In this document: positions 17,328 through 27,259 of the stretch, in pieces | Layout: each line of letters opens with the position of its first letter | Position numbering within the stretch: position 1 is the stretch's first letter | From: Bacteroidota bacterium | Lineage (GTDB): Bacteria; Bacteroidota; Bacteroidia; Bacteroidales; Cfx3-03 | Direction of reading: 5' to 3' | Assembly (NCBI GenBank): GCA_013390605.1 | Contig: JACAUB010000001.1 | Coordinates: 4,735,041-4,799,040, forward strand | Length of the DNA: 64,000 nt | Notes under the pieces: generated by a model | What the model was told of the DNA's origin: nothing | Databases searched by the model: none | The model's input: only the letters and a program-made list of their open reading frames with translations | Made by a program: the position numbers and the translations under genes

Positions 17328-19131
17328 TAGTTTGAATCATATTGAAATCTACCATTCTTTTCTCCACATCTTTCCGTTTTATCGTTCGGTTAAGATACTT
17401 CTCAATCATTAAACTCGAAATCGGACCAGCCCAGGTTGCTCCAAAACCGGCATTCTCAATTATCACACATACTACTATTCTGGGATTATATTTGGGCGCA
17501 AACCCAATAAATATTGAATGAGGTTTGCCATGCGAATTGTCGGCTGTACCGGTTTTCCCACAGATAGTAATGCTGTCCATACGTGCGCTTCGTCCTGTTC
17601 CATGATCTACTACTCCGGCCATTCCTTCTACCATGAGATCATAATACTGTCGGTCTATCTTTGGTGTATTTTTCTCTCTGAATTTTGTGATGTAATTGGT
17701 AGGTGTTCCGGTAGCTCTAACAATATGAGGGGGATAATAATATCCTCTGTTTGCCAATAGTGCACAATAATTAGCTAATTGTAAGGGTGTAGTTAAAATT
17801 TCTCCTTGCCCGATGGATAGTGATCTGACGGTCATTGTATTCCACTTTTTATCATAAAGCTTGTCGTAAAATTTAACCGTTGGAATAGACCCCTTTAATT
17901 CAAAGCTGACATCACTGCCTAATTTATGGCCGAAACCGAAGGAGTAGATATTATCATACCAAACCTGAAAAGCTTTCTTTACCCCACCAAATTGAGGACT
18001 ATTTAAGAAGTGATTAAATACCTGCCAATGAAAAGGATTACACGACTGTGCAAGCGCATCCCTAACACTAAGTGGTGTCATGTGACTGTGTGTGCAATTG
18101 ATAGGAAAGGAACCTTCGCCCTGACATGAATAGTAAGTTGATGCAGTTAATGTTCCATATTGTAAAGCAATTAAGTCGTTGGCCATCTTAAAAGATGATC
18201 CGGGGGCATATCTTCCTTGTATTGCGCGTGGCAATAAAGGCTTAAGCGGATCTTTATATAATTCAGAAAAGTTCTTGGCCCGAACTCTCCCAACTAAAAG
18301 GTTTGGATCGTATGTCGGACTAGAAACCATTGCCAGAATTTCTCCTGTAGCGGGTTCAAGTGCGATTATACTTCCACGCTTATTTTTCATCAACAACTCA
18401 CCATATGCTTGTAATTCTACATCAATAGAAGTGTAGAGTGGTGTTCCCATAACGGCTGCAGTATCATAACGTCCTTTTTGGTAACTGCCAACCTCTCGGT
18501 TTAACACATCAACCATTCTGATCTGCATACCTTTCTTTCCTCTTAGCTCTTTCTCATAATATCTTTCAAGCCCTGTAATTCCAATATAATCACCTTGTTT
18601 ATAGTATGGATTTTTTTCGAGAGCAGCTGGAGAGACTTCGCCAACATAACCTAACAAGTGGGCTCCCGCTGCCTGTGGATATTTACGAAGAGTACGCGAT
18701 TGAATAAAAAAGCCCTGAAACTTATATAACTTTTCTTCAATGAATCCGTAAGTCTCTTTTGGAATCTGTTTTTCGAAAATAGAAGGTTGAAATGGAGAAA
18801 ATATTTTGGCTTTTTCCATTCGGTGATTAAACTCGTCTGTAGTAATTTCGAGTAATTTACACAGATCTGCCGTGTCAATTCTCTTTACCTGATTCGGAAC
18901 AACCATTAGATCATAGGTGGCTTCATTGATAACCAATAATCTTTTATTACGATCATAAATCAAGCCACGGGCAGGATATTGGGTGATATATCTAAAGACG
19001 TTGTTATTTGCTGATAATACGTAGCTTCTGTCTATAACCTGAAGATAAAACAGGCGTAAAACAAATATAACGCCTACTACTATGAAGACGCCGTTTATGA
19101 TAAATTGTCTGTCGGAATAAGCTCGTTTCAT
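17299..19131 (-). CDS. mrdA: Penicillin-binding protein 2 (elongation transpeptidase)
   Basis: This 610-residue class B PBP crosslinks peptidoglycan during lateral growth. It has one N-terminal membrane anchor (about residues 11-31), a dimerisation/pedestal domain (PARGLIYDRN, GYVGEVSPAAL, GITGLERYYEKELRGKKG) and a transpeptidase domain. The nucleophile motif is S312-S-F-K315 (APGSSFKMAN), followed by SQSCN and KTGTADN. It forms an operon with rodA. In many Bacteroidota mreC and mreD precede it; here the upstream neighbours are a small lipoprotein gene and a lamin-tail protein gene on the same strand. Confidence 0.96.
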   Translation of the reverse strand: MKRAYSDRQFIINGVFIVVGVIFVLRLFYLQVIDRSYVLSANNNVFRYITQYPARGLIYDRNKRLLVINEATYDLMVVPNQVKRIDTADLCKLLEITTDEFNHRMEKAKIFSPFQPSIFEKQIPKETYGFIEEKLYKFQGFFIQSRTLRKYPQAAGAHLLGYVGEVSPAALEKNPYYKQGDYIGITGLERYYEKELRGKKGMQIRMVDVLNREVGSYQKGRYDTAAVMGTPLYTSIDVELQAYGELLMKNKRGSIIALEPATGEILAMVSSPTYDPNLLVGRVRAKNFSELYKDPLKPLLPRAIQGRYAPGSSFKMANDLIALQYGTLTASTYYSCQGEGSFPINCTHSHMTPLSVRDALAQSCNPFHWQVFNHFLNSPQFGGVKKAFQVWYDNIYSFGFGHKLGSDVSFELKGSIPTVKFYDKLYDKKWNTMTVRSLSIGQGEILTTPLQLANYCALLANRGYYYPPHIVRATGTPTNYITKFREKNTPKIDRQYYDLMVEGMAGVVDHGTGRSARMDSITICGKTGTADNSHGKPHSIFIGFAPKYNPRIVVCVIIENAGFGATWAGPISSLMIEKYLNRTIKRKDVEKRMVDFNMIQTNERPKELIR

Positions 19132-19204
19132 TAAGTCCCAGAATCAACCAACGGTATTTTTCTACCGATACGGCAAAGGTAGTTATTTTATACAAACTGA
19201 TTCA

Positions 19205-19747
19205 TCAGGGTTTACGTGCTTTTTTATTTATTATAATATCAGGAGTTGTAACGGTATTGCTTTTGTGAAGTGCTCGATCCTGAATAAAGATCTCATATTT
19301 AATGGTGTCGTAGGTCGATGCGGGATTATTAATGTAAAGGGTGTCGTATATTTCGCCTTTTATAGATTTAATTCTTCCCTGAGGAGTGAGATAGGGGATT
19401 CTTCCATTAAATAGAAGAGTATCAGGTTTTCCGGTTATTGCATTTGGGGTTGTCAAGATAATCTCTTCATACTTTCCCTTTTTCTTTTCAAAATATTTAA
19501 CGAACAGATTATACTTATAGTTTCCGGTATTCTGATCGTTGGTTAAACCAACATCACCATCTCCGTCGGTGAATGATAGACCGATTACCCCCTGTTGGTC
19601 AATTCCTGTAGAATCAGCAATTTTATCAAAAGAGATCAAGTCGATGTGTGGTTCAATAGGATACTTATCCTCTTTCTTGCATCCAAAAGAGAAGATGAGT
19701 AATAAAAAAAGTGAGATTAGGCCTATTGTAGTAATAGTCGATTTCAT
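19205..19747 (-). CDS. Conserved hypothetical lipoprotein
   Basis: This 180-residue probable lipoprotein starts MKSTITTIGLISLFLLLI with the lipobox FSFGC at about residue 23. The frame is open 40 codons further upstream, but the ATG at 19747 is the one followed by a signal peptide. The mature part is beta-rich with SFTDGDGDVGLTNDQNTGNYKYNLFVKYFEKK, then a Tyr/Asp-rich tail. Proteins with this DGDGDVGL pattern are widespread in Bacteroidota and have no known function. It lies between the lamin-tail gene and mrdA on the same strand. Confidence 0.75.
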   Translation of the reverse strand: MKSTITTIGLISLFLLLIFSFGCKKEDKYPIEPHIDLISFDKIADSTGIDQQGVIGLSFTDGDGDVGLTNDQNTGNYKYNLFVKYFEKKKGKYEEIILTTPNAITGKPDTLLFNGRIPYLTPQGRIKSIKGEIYDTLYINNPASTYDTIKYEIFIQDRALHKSNTVTTPDIIINKKARKP

Positions 19748-19950
19748 TTTCCTAAAGGTTTTCCACTTAAAATAAGATGCCAGTGTTTTGTAAAAGGTTG
19801 CATTCAAAGTTAAACAATAAATTGGCTTTAAAGCAAGTATCGAATGAAATTCATAAGCTATTATCAATCAGTATTAATAAGTTTAGATTTGGCTTTCTTC
19901 TGGTATTTTAAACTGAACGATTTAACGATTAATGCAATTATATTAATACA

Positions 19951-22584
19951 TTATCTTGTAAAACGATTAGCTAAAATCGTACTTTTTTTAATGTGGTGTA
20001 CTTCGCCGGTAGTAGTGTATATTTCTGCATAAACAATATAAACACCTCCGCTTGCTTTTGTTCGTCCATCTGTTAACCCATCCCAGATGAAGCTGTTTTC
20101 TGTTGATAATAATACGTTTGTTAGCAGTTTTCTCACGGGTCGACCATTACTATCGAAAATAACAAGCGTTAACATACATCCTTGTTTCTCTGGGTTACAA
20201 CGAATAATGAGGTTGTCGTCGATCCCGTCGTTGTCAGGCGAAAACATTTCGGGTTCTAAGGTCAGTAAGGTAGGAGATATATTTTGTGAAATATGTTGCG
20301 AGTTAATTTTACCAGGTGTTGAAAATCCAGCTGCTTCTGAAGCTGAATGCCAGTTGCTTTTCGAATCTGAAGAAACCTCTGTATTTATGCGTTCAAGCGA
20401 TACACCTGTTGTAGACCGAAGTAACGGGAAGTGTAAATCGTTATTAAATAATGCTTTATCAATATTTAGGCCTAATGAGTCGGTTATAAATAACGTTCCT
20501 CCTTCGTTTGATAAGGCAGGAAAACTTTTGAGTTCAACAACACTGGCTTTGGATAGCAGTGGAAACTGAGTCAAAAGTTGTTTTTTATCAGCGGTTAAAA
20601 CGATATATTGACTTGGTGAGAAGAGCATGCCAGATTCTGATAGCGATATTTTTTGTTTTTTCGCTCCAGAAGTGGTTTTTTCGACAGATACATAAATTTT
20701 GTGCAGATCGTAGAAGTCAGAAGATCGGTTGTATAACTCAATAAATTCTGCTTTACCTTCTCCCGGATCGTACATAATCTCATTGATAACGATACCGTTT
20801 GATTGTAGTAGCGAGGGCAAAGCAAAAGTAGATTGAACCGGTACACTTAACAGATTGCCCGAGCAGTCTTTTAGAACAGTGTTTAACGTTAAAGTATAAC
20901 GTGTTTTCTTCAGTAAAGGACTTTTCAGTTCAAGAATTATCGATTGATATAGCGGATTGGTTGAGATAACATTCTCTGGGTTCCCCACCAGAGGCTCTAA
21001 TAAATAAGCCGAAGGATTTAGAAGGTGTATGCTATCGACAGTTTCTGTAAAAACTATCTTTATGTGCAGACTATCGATTGGATAAATATTCATAATTTGT
21101 GGTGCATCTTTATCGGGATGTACTGTATTGACAGCGTTTATTTTACCCGGAGTGCCTCCAGCCGGATCTGTTGAAGAACGGAAATTTTCTCCTTCTCCGC
21201 AAGGATTTAAAGGATCGATCATCTCAAGCGACCATCCTCCTGCTTTTTTTGTCAGTACGGTATGCCATGAAGGATCGTAATTAACAGCATGGATTACCTG
21301 ATTTGAGATGTTCTTTATTACGACAAGGGTGCCTTCATTTGGTAGGGATAGATTTTTTACAGCAAGGGTTTTGCCATACTTGGTAAGTTTAGCAATGTTA
21401 TTTTCTGCAGCAACAATTCGATACTCATGTGCAGTGATTATACTATCAGGGAGCCTAAGTTTGCTTTTGCCAATCGTTAAACTCCAATTATTTAAGCGAA
21501 TTGGGAAAGCGGATCGGTTATAGAGCTCGATATATTCTGCATCTGGCAAGCCATTTGAGGGGATAGGATTCGCCATAATTTCATTGATCAGAATATCATT
21601 CGATTGTAATTGATGGTAAACAAGTGGAATCTCTTTTTCGGATGTTTTATTACCAACTAAGTCTGAAATGCCTTGAATGATTAAGTTGAATGGTTGATCT
21701 AAAAGGAAGGGTTGGTCAAAGTTAAGCCAGATTATTGAAGCTGTTTGTACATCGGTTTCAACACTTTTCGGATGTATTCCATTGGTCAACTTGAAGTTGC
21801 TGATTTGAAGCGAAGCTGATTTCTCCAATGGTTCGTTATAGGAGAGTTCTATTTGGTTGCGTTCAGTAACTGTAGCCGCTGTAAGCAGAGGAGGGGTAAT
21901 ATCGATAGCGGAAGATTGCGCTGTAATATCATCAAAATAAAATCCGTTACTATTTGAGACTGTATATTTACAGAGAAGAGAAAGATATCCTGTTAGAAGT
22001 GGTGCCGATTCGGTTGCAGTAGCTTCTAATGAAAAAACAAAACCTCCGGTAGGGTCAGCAAGTATTTTCCAGTTCCCCTCTTTTGATCGAGTAACCTTGA
22101 TGCGTATTGAAAAAGCAGTTGCAATTAATCCAGCCGTGCCTCTACAAATTTCTTTTATCGAGATTCCATTTTTATAGAAAAGTGTTATTGCATCTGTTGA
22201 TCCAGCTTCTCCTAGCTGGAGATAGAAGGCATTGCTTGCCAGTGCAGGATCAGGATTATCTGAAGCCAGATAAAAACGGAAATTATTATTGTCTGACGGC
22301 GAAAAGGAGAGACGAACCCAGATTGACCACTCCATGGCATCTGAACAAATAACAGGGGTAGATAAATATGAGAAACCTGCTCCTGTAGCTTTTAAGTGAA
22401 GTTGTTGATAGGCATTGACCTCAAAGTTAGATTGGTTGCCAAGCCAGACTGGGTTGGACATTAGATCAGAATCACTAAAGTCTTCTTTTATTTGTGCAGT
22501 TACCTTAAAATGAATACAGCAAATCATTCCGAAAGTAATGAGCTGTATTAAAAAAATAGGATGATCACCAGTTCGTTTATACAT
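19951..22584 (-). CDS. Lamin-tail-domain surface protein with gliding/T9SS-like C-terminus
   Basis: This large secreted protein (about 877 residues) has an N-terminal signal segment ending at about FKVTAQ. In order it shows a lectin/laminin-G-like beta-sandwich (to about residue 220), a bacterial Ig-like segment, a lamin-tail domain (LINEIMANPIPS then EYIELYNRSAFPIRLNNWSL), a second Ig-like segment and a second lamin-tail domain (VINEIMYDPGEGKAEFIELYNRS). It ends with a FlgD/CHU_C-like module (PEMFSPDNDGIDDNLIIRC). A frame start three codons earlier (22593) is possible. It probably acts at the cell surface; the ligand is unknown. Proteins of this kind are often next to cell-wall genes in Bacteroidales. 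Confidence 0.78.
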   Translation of the reverse strand: MYKRTGDHPIFLIQLITFGMICCIHFKVTAQIKEDFSDSDLMSNPVWLGNQSNFEVNAYQQLHLKATGAGFSYLSTPVICSDAMEWSIWVRLSFSPSDNNNFRFYLASDNPDPALASNAFYLQLGEAGSTDAITLFYKNGISIKEICRGTAGLIATAFSIRIKVTRSKEGNWKILADPTGGFVFSLEATATESAPLLTGYLSLLCKYTVSNSNGFYFDDITAQSSAIDITPPLLTAATVTERNQIELSYNEPLEKSASLQISNFKLTNGIHPKSVETDVQTASIIWLNFDQPFLLDQPFNLIIQGISDLVGNKTSEKEIPLVYHQLQSNDILINEIMANPIPSNGLPDAEYIELYNRSAFPIRLNNWSLTIGKSKLRLPDSIITAHEYRIVAAENNIAKLTKYGKTLAVKNLSLPNEGTLVVIKNISNQVIHAVNYDPSWHTVLTKKAGGWSLEMIDPLNPCGEGENFRSSTDPAGGTPGKINAVNTVHPDKDAPQIMNIYPIDSLHIKIVFTETVDSIHLLNPSAYLLEPLVGNPENVISTNPLYQSIILELKSPLLKKTRYTLTLNTVLKDCSGNLLSVPVQSTFALPSLLQSNGIVINEIMYDPGEGKAEFIELYNRSSDFYDLHKIYVSVEKTTSGAKKQKISLSESGMLFSPSQYIVLTADKKQLLTQFPLLSKASVVELKSFPALSNEGGTLFITDSLGLNIDKALFNNDLHFPLLRSTTGVSLERINTEVSSDSKSNWHSASEAAGFSTPGKINSQHISQNISPTLLTLEPEMFSPDNDGIDDNLIIRCNPEKQGCMLTLVIFDSNGRPVRKLLTNVLLSTENSFIWDGLTDGRTKASGGVYIVYAEIYTTTGEVHHIKKSTILANRFTR

Positions 22585-22593
22585 GACCTGCAA

Positions 22594-22974
22594 GTTTAAG
22601 GTCAGGTTGTAAGTTTTTAATCAGCCAAGGTGACCTGTTTAGTCATGTAAATTTAGCTTAAAAATGAAGAGATATCTATTCTTTTCTTGGAGAAAAAATG
22701 CATAAATATATAAAATACTTACTGGGTTTAATATTTGAGGAGTGATCAAAATGAAGTAATATAACTTCCCAGTTTCTTAATATCCTATTTCCTAAAGAAA
22801 TTTTCTATAATGGACCCATCTACGGAGAAACTGAAAGTTGTGAATCTATAAAAACAAACATTAATGTTAAAATATTAACTTATCAGTTAAAAAATGTAAA
22901 TATCGATCAACTTATTTTCAGTCAATCTTAAATTGAGTATTTTTGCAGAACAAAATCTTAATTAATTCATAGCC
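22594..22974. other. Divergent intergenic region
   Basis: This 381-bp AT-rich gap separates two divergent genes, the lamin-tail gene on the minus strand and asd on the plus strand. Besides the asd -7 element I see only a spaced AGGTCA / TGACCT pair near 22600-22640. No gene is supported. Confidence 0.5.
22938..22945 (+). promoter_or_regulatory. Putative -7 element (TATTTTTG) for asd-ribF
   Basis: TATTTTTG fits TAnnTTTG, with TTTTC about 20 bp upstream as a weak -33. It lies 29 bp before the asd ATG. Confidence 0.55.
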
Positions 22975-23976
22975 ATGAAAATTGCGGTTGTTGGTGCCAC
23001 CGGGTTGGTAGGCAGCGAAATGATCAAAGTGCTCGAAGAGCAGCGTTATATTCCCCTCACTGAGATTACAGAATTTTATCCTGTTGCCTCAGCCAGATCA
23101 GTTGGAAAAGAGATCAAGTTTAACGGTAAGGCTTATAAGGTAATCGGCTTGGAGGATGCAGTTGCGCTTCGTCCTGATGTCGCCATCTTTTCTGCTGGTG
23201 CCAGTACTTCCTTAGCATGGGCTCCAAAATTTGCTGAAGTAGGAACTTTTGTAGTAGATAATTCATCATGCTGGAGAATGGAAAAAAATGTTCCATTAAT
23301 TGTTCCGGAAATCAATGCAAACATCCTAACGAAGAAGGATAAAATTATTGCGAATCCTAACTGTTCTACGATACAGCTGGTAATGGCATTGGCTCCATTA
23401 CATAAAGCCTATAAAATTGATCGTTTGGTTGTTTCTACCTACCAAAGTGTTACCGGAACCGGTGTAAAGGCAGTAAAACAATTGAATGATGAACGCCAGG
23501 GGCTTGAAACTGAAAAGGCATATCCTTATACCATTGATATGAACCTTTTTCCTCATGGAGGTTCTTTTCTTGAAAATGGTTATACTACCGAAGAGCAAAA
23601 GCTGGTTGATGAAACCAGAAAGATTCTTGGCGACCAATCTATTCGTATAACATCTACCGTTGTTCGTGTTCCAGTCGTTGGAGGTCATTCTGAAACTGCT
23701 AATATAGAGTTTGAGAATGAATTTGATTTAGCCGAAGCCCGTAAATTACTTGAAGAGATGCCTGGTGTTATCGTACAAGATGATCCTGCCACTAATTTTT
23801 ATCCAATGCCATTATTCAGCCATGGAAAAGATGAAGTATTTGTTGGCCGTATACGTCGCGATGAATCCAATCCAAAAACATTAAATCTTTGGGTCGTTGC
23901 AGATAATTTGCGCAAGGGTGCTGCAACTAATGCTGTTCAGATTGCTGCTTATTTAAAAAATAATAACCTGCTGTAA
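22975..23976 (+). CDS. asd: Aspartate-semialdehyde dehydrogenase
   Basis: This enzyme reduces aspartyl-phosphate to aspartate semialdehyde with NADPH, the branch point to lysine/diaminopimelate, threonine and methionine. The 333 residues start with the nucleotide-binding MKIAVVGATGLVGSEM. The catalytic Cys is C130 in ANPNCSTIQ. VPVVGGHSETANIEF contains the conserved substrate-binding region, and the C-terminal DNLRKGAATNAVQIA is the family ending. It is followed by ribF after 9 bp, so the two are probably cotranscribed. Confidence 0.97.
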   Translation: MKIAVVGATGLVGSEMIKVLEEQRYIPLTEITEFYPVASARSVGKEIKFNGKAYKVIGLEDAVALRPDVAIFSAGASTSLAWAPKFAEVGTFVVDNSSCWRMEKNVPLIVPEINANILTKKDKIIANPNCSTIQLVMALAPLHKAYKIDRLVVSTYQSVTGTGVKAVKQLNDERQGLETEKAYPYTIDMNLFPHGGSFLENGYTTEEQKLVDETRKILGDQSIRITSTVVRVPVVGGHSETANIEFENEFDLAEARKLLEEMPGVIVQDDPATNFYPMPLFSHGKDEVFVGRIRRDESNPKTLNLWVVADNLRKGAATNAVQIAAYLKNNNLL

Positions 23977-23985
23977 TTCGCCAAC

Positions 23986-24918
23986 GTGAAAGTATACAGG
24001 AGTTTAGCCGAGTTTCCCCGTTTGCATCATTTAGTTGCGACTGTAGGTACGTTTGATGGTGTTCATCTTGGACATCGTGAAATTATTAAACGTCTTATTA
24101 AGGTTGCACATGACGTAAACGGGGAAAGTTTATTAATTACTTTTGATCCTCACCCCCGACATGTAGTTGATCCTACGGGGGATGAAGTTCGTTTGCTCAC
24201 CCAAACCGAAGAAAAAATTTACCTGTTGAAAAAAACAGGTATAGATTATCTGCTCATTATTCCTTTTGATCAATTATTTGCCTCCTTAACTTTTGATCAA
24301 TTTATAACAGACATATTAGCCGATTCGCTTGATATCAAACATCTGATTGTTGGCTACGATCATGCATTTGGAAAAAATAGAGAGGGAAATTATAACCGTC
24401 TTTTAGAATTAGGTAATAAGTTAGGGTTTACCTGCGAACAGATTGATGAACGAAGGGTAGATAATGAAATCATAAGTTCTACACGTATCCGGTCCTATTT
24501 GGCTGAAGGCGACATCGAACATGCCAATCACCTACTTGGACATCCTTTTTTTATATTTGGTGAGGTGGTATTGGGCAATCGATTAGGAAATAAACTGGGA
24601 TTTCCAACCATTAATTTAGGCCATTTTGCAAAACATAAACTAATACCCGCCATGGGCGTTTACGCTTCAAGGATAGACGTAGATGGTGAAATATATTATG
24701 GAATGACAAATGTGGGTGTTCGTCCAACGCTGGATGCAAGCGACTTAACCATTGAAACACATATATTTGGCTTCGATCGCGATATATATGGTAAGCGAGT
24801 AGTCGTAACGTTTGTAGGTAGAATTAGAAACGAGCAGAAGTTCTCAGGACTGGATGCATTAACTGCTCAGCTTGCAAAAGACAAGCAAACAGCACTAAAG
24901 ATGTTTGGTTTTATTTAA
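23986..24918 (+). CDS. ribF: Bifunctional riboflavin kinase / FAD synthetase
   Basis: This enzyme makes FMN from riboflavin and then FAD. The 310-residue protein starts at GTG. The N-terminal nucleotidyltransferase domain has GTFDGVHLGHREII and later ISSTRIRSYLAEGDIEHAN. The C-terminal riboflavin kinase domain has GEVVLGNRLGNKLGFPTINL, GVYASRI and TNVGVRPTLD. Length and domain order are normal. The stop codon lies inside a terminator hairpin shared with the convergent gldH gene. Confidence 0.97.
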   Translation: MKVYRSLAEFPRLHHLVATVGTFDGVHLGHREIIKRLIKVAHDVNGESLLITFDPHPRHVVDPTGDEVRLLTQTEEKIYLLKKTGIDYLLIIPFDQLFASLTFDQFITDILADSLDIKHLIVGYDHAFGKNREGNYNRLLELGNKLGFTCEQIDERRVDNEIISSTRIRSYLAEGDIEHANHLLGHPFFIFGEVVLGNRLGNKLGFPTINLGHFAKHKLIPAMGVYASRIDVDGEIYYGMTNVGVRPTLDASDLTIETHIFGFDRDIYGKRVVVTFVGRIRNEQKFSGLDALTAQLAKDKQTALKMFGFI

Positions 24919-24932
24919 AACTAAACATCTTT
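24897..24932. terminator. Bidirectional terminator between ribF and gldH
   Basis: A 16-bp inverted repeat (AAAGATGTTTGGTTTT / AAAACTAAACATCTTT, one G-T pair) with a 4-nt loop overlaps the ribF stop codon and sits 7 bp past the end of the convergent gldH-like gene. Confidence 0.8.
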
Positions 24933-24939
24933 TCGATCT

Positions 24940-25398
24940 CTATTTTCGATTGACGATCAAACTTATTTCTGCAATTCCGTCGGTCGACATATAGGGTAGT
25001 TGATTTACTAACGTTACTTTCGCTTTTCCGGGAGCTTTAAATTTATAACTATTCCGAACTGAAAAGGTCATTTCCATTGCATCTTTTACTTTTTTTCCTA
25101 AAAATCTTCCCTCTTTATTTCTGACAAAGAAATCATGTTCTGAAACTCTTTTTTCACCTGATGGGTCTTCAAGTACAAAAGAAAGTTGAACTCTGTCGAA
25201 TGGAAAATTATCAGAATATCTGACGCCGATACTCATTTGATAAGTTGCAGTAGTATCTTTTACCATAAATTCGAAGGAAATATTTTGACTTCGTTGCCAT
25301 GTTTTATCTGCAAACAGGTGTTGTTGATCCGTTACTTTTTTCGATTTACAAGCGGTTAAAAAGATAATAGGCAAAATGAGTAGCAAAAGTTTTTTCAT
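24940..25398 (-). CDS. Gliding-motility lipoprotein GldH-like
   Basis: This 152-residue lipoprotein starts MKKLLLLILPIIFLTACKSK with the lipobox LTAC. The body fits the GldH family, with a beta-rich sequence containing RYSDNFPFDRVQLSFVLEDP, then FLGKKVKDAMEMTFSV and a QLPYMSTDGIAEISLIVNR ending comparable to the GldH terminus. GldH is required for gliding and chitin use in Flavobacterium, but homologues are kept in non-gliding Bacteroidales, where the role is unclear. It is convergent with ribF and divergent from rnhA. Confidence 0.7.
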   Translation of the reverse strand: MKKLLLLILPIIFLTACKSKKVTDQQHLFADKTWQRSQNISFEFMVKDTTATYQMSIGVRYSDNFPFDRVQLSFVLEDPSGEKRVSEHDFFVRNKEGRFLGKKVKDAMEMTFSVRNSYKFKAPGKAKVTLVNQLPYMSTDGIAEISLIVNRK

Positions 25399-25557
25399 TT
25401 CAATTCAGTTTATGATAAAGTAAAATACTAGAATAAAGCTAATAATTCTGCAAAATAGATGCATGTAAAAGGTCCATTCTTATAATTTTGTTTGCTATTG
25501 AATAAACTTTCAAGATAAACAAGTGACAACAATGATTGTTGTGAACGATCTTTCAGC

Positions 25558-25565
25558 TAAATTTG
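25558..25565 (+). promoter_or_regulatory. Putative -7 element (TAAATTTG) for rnhA
   Basis: TAAATTTG, 27 bp before the TTG start of the RNase H gene. Confidence 0.45.
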
Positions 25566-25592
25566 GAGCAAAATTAAATCATCTTCATTACT

Positions 25593-26228
25593 TTGGCAAA
25601 GCTATTAAAATTTTATGTGGTCTGGAAGGGACATCATCCCGGAATTTATAATGATTGGAAAGAGTGTGAACTTCAGATAAAAGGATACGAAGGAGCTGTA
25701 TATAAATCATTTCCTGACCGGGAGTCGGCTATTGAAGCCCATAGAATGGGTGCTTCTGCTTTCTTTAAGAGTCAGCCAAAGAAAACGGCAAGTAATAATT
25801 TCCCCTCCACCTCATCGGGTGGTCCCATACTTAACAGTCTCAGTGTTGATGCTGCGTGTAGTGGTAATCCTGGTGCACTCGAATATCGTGGAGTCTTTAC
25901 GGGAAATAAACAGGAGATTTTTAGAATAGGACCATTTCCTTACGGAACCAATAACATAGGTGAGTTTCTTGCTATCGTCCATGGAATAGCATTGTTGAAA
26001 AAACAGGGTAGTAACATTCCAATTTACTCTGATTCGGTAAATGCGTTAAAGTGGGTAAAGACAAAGGATGTCAGAACAAAACTTCCTCGTAATGAAAGAA
26101 CAGAACAATTGCACCAGTTGATTGATCGTGCTATTGAATGGTTACAAAACAATACATATACAAATCCATTGCTGAAATGGGAAACGGATCGTTGGGGAGA
26201 GATTCCTGCTGACTTTGGAAGAAAATAG
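25593..26228 (+). CDS. rnhA: Ribonuclease HI with N-terminal viroplasmin-like domain
   Basis: This enzyme cleaves the RNA strand of RNA-DNA hybrids. The 211 residues begin with a caulimovirus-viroplasmin-like hybrid-binding domain (KFYVVWKGHHPGIYNDWKEC, YKSFPDRESA). After a Ser/Thr-rich linker (about residues 55-75) comes the RNase H fold, with acidic positions in SLSVDAACSGNPG, NNIGEFLAIVHGIAL, IYSDSVNALKWV and the C-terminal TDRWGEIPADFGRK. The start is TTG, chosen because MAKLLKFYVVWKG matches the usual N-terminus. It is convergent with etfA. Confidence 0.92.
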   Translation: MAKLLKFYVVWKGHHPGIYNDWKECELQIKGYEGAVYKSFPDRESAIEAHRMGASAFFKSQPKKTASNNFPSTSSGGPILNSLSVDAACSGNPGALEYRGVFTGNKQEIFRIGPFPYGTNNIGEFLAIVHGIALLKKQGSNIPIYSDSVNALKWVKTKDVRTKLPRNERTEQLHQLIDRAIEWLQNNTYTNPLLKWETDRWGEIPADFGRK

Positions 26229-26282
26229 AATATATGATAAAATGAAATGAAATAGATACGAATGGTTGTGTGTCTAAACATT

Positions 26283-27248
26283 TTAGTTTTTTCGATATCT
26301 TCTAACTGCTTCAATAATAATAGGTAGTATTTCGTGTGCATCACCTACAATGCCATAGTCGGCTGATTGAAATATTGGAGCCTCAGGGTCTCTGTTTATC
26401 GCTATGATCATGCGTGATGAGCTAACTCCTGCAAGATGTTGAATAGCTCCTGATATTCCGATAGCAATATATAAGTTGGGCGCAATTACCTTTCCCGTCT
26501 GTCCCACATGCTCGTGATGCGGACGCCACCCCTCATCCGATACTGGACGTGAACAAGCAGTTGCTGCTCCTAAAAGATTTGCTAACTCCTCAAGAGGAGG
26601 CCAGTTTTCAGGGCCTTTCATTCCTCTTCCTCCTGCTACAACAATGGATGCTTCATTTAAAGAGAGTGCCTCTTTTTGATGTTCTTTTTTTAATATGGTG
26701 AAAGCATTTTCAGAAACAGTAGTTGATGAATAGGAATGGATTGTAAGGGTTTTGGGATTTTCAATGATTTCAAAGCTGTTTTGAGCAAGACTTAATACCT
26801 TTATAGATGATGATATGTCAATCGTTTCTAGCGCCTTACCTGAATAGAATTTGCGATGAACCACAAAGGGATTTATCGAAACAGGTAACCCTGTTACTCC
26901 TGAAGCATAGCATGCATTTAAACGGGCAGCTACTCCCGCAGCAATTGTTTTTCCTTCGGGCGAACCAGTGGTGAGTATTAGTGATGCATTGATTTCTTCT
27001 GCTAACTTAAGTGTTGTCTTTACAGCCGATTTGGGATCGGTTGAAGCTTCTATCGAATTTACGTGCCAAAGCTCCTCCAGTCCAAATGCAGCGGCTTCTT
27101 GTAGTAATGCTTCTTCGGAGTGGCCAAAAGCCAATCCAAAAACTTTTCCGCTGTTTAAAGAAGATAACTTTACCGCATATGAAATCAATTCGAAAGATGT
27201 TCTACGAATAGCTCCTTCCTGTATTTCTGGGAGAATAAGAATATTCAT
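26283..27248 (-). CDS. etfA: Electron transfer flavoprotein subunit alpha
   Basis: This is the FAD-binding alpha subunit of electron transfer flavoprotein, which carries electrons from acyl-CoA dehydrogenases or takes part in flavin-based bifurcation. The 321 residues have an N-terminal ETF domain and a C-terminal FAD domain with VVAGGRGMKGPENW, ACSRPVSDEGWRPHHEHVGQ, YIAIGISGAIQH and INRDPEAPIFQSADYGIVGD. It lies 11 bp after etfB on the minus strand. The acyl-CoA dehydrogenase gene that often follows in Bacteroidota is absent. Confidence 0.96.
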   Translation of the reverse strand: MNILILPEIQEGAIRRTSFELISYAVKLSSLNSGKVFGLAFGHSEEALLQEAAAFGLEELWHVNSIEASTDPKSAVKTTLKLAEEINASLILTTGSPEGKTIAAGVAARLNACYASGVTGLPVSINPFVVHRKFYSGKALETIDISSSIKVLSLAQNSFEIIENPKTLTIHSYSSTTVSENAFTILKKEHQKEALSLNEASIVVAGGRGMKGPENWPPLEELANLLGAATACSRPVSDEGWRPHHEHVGQTGKVIAPNLYIAIGISGAIQHLAGVSSSRMIIAINRDPEAPIFQSADYGIVGDAHEILPIIIEAVRRYRKN

Positions 27249-27259
27249 AAAAAGCTGAT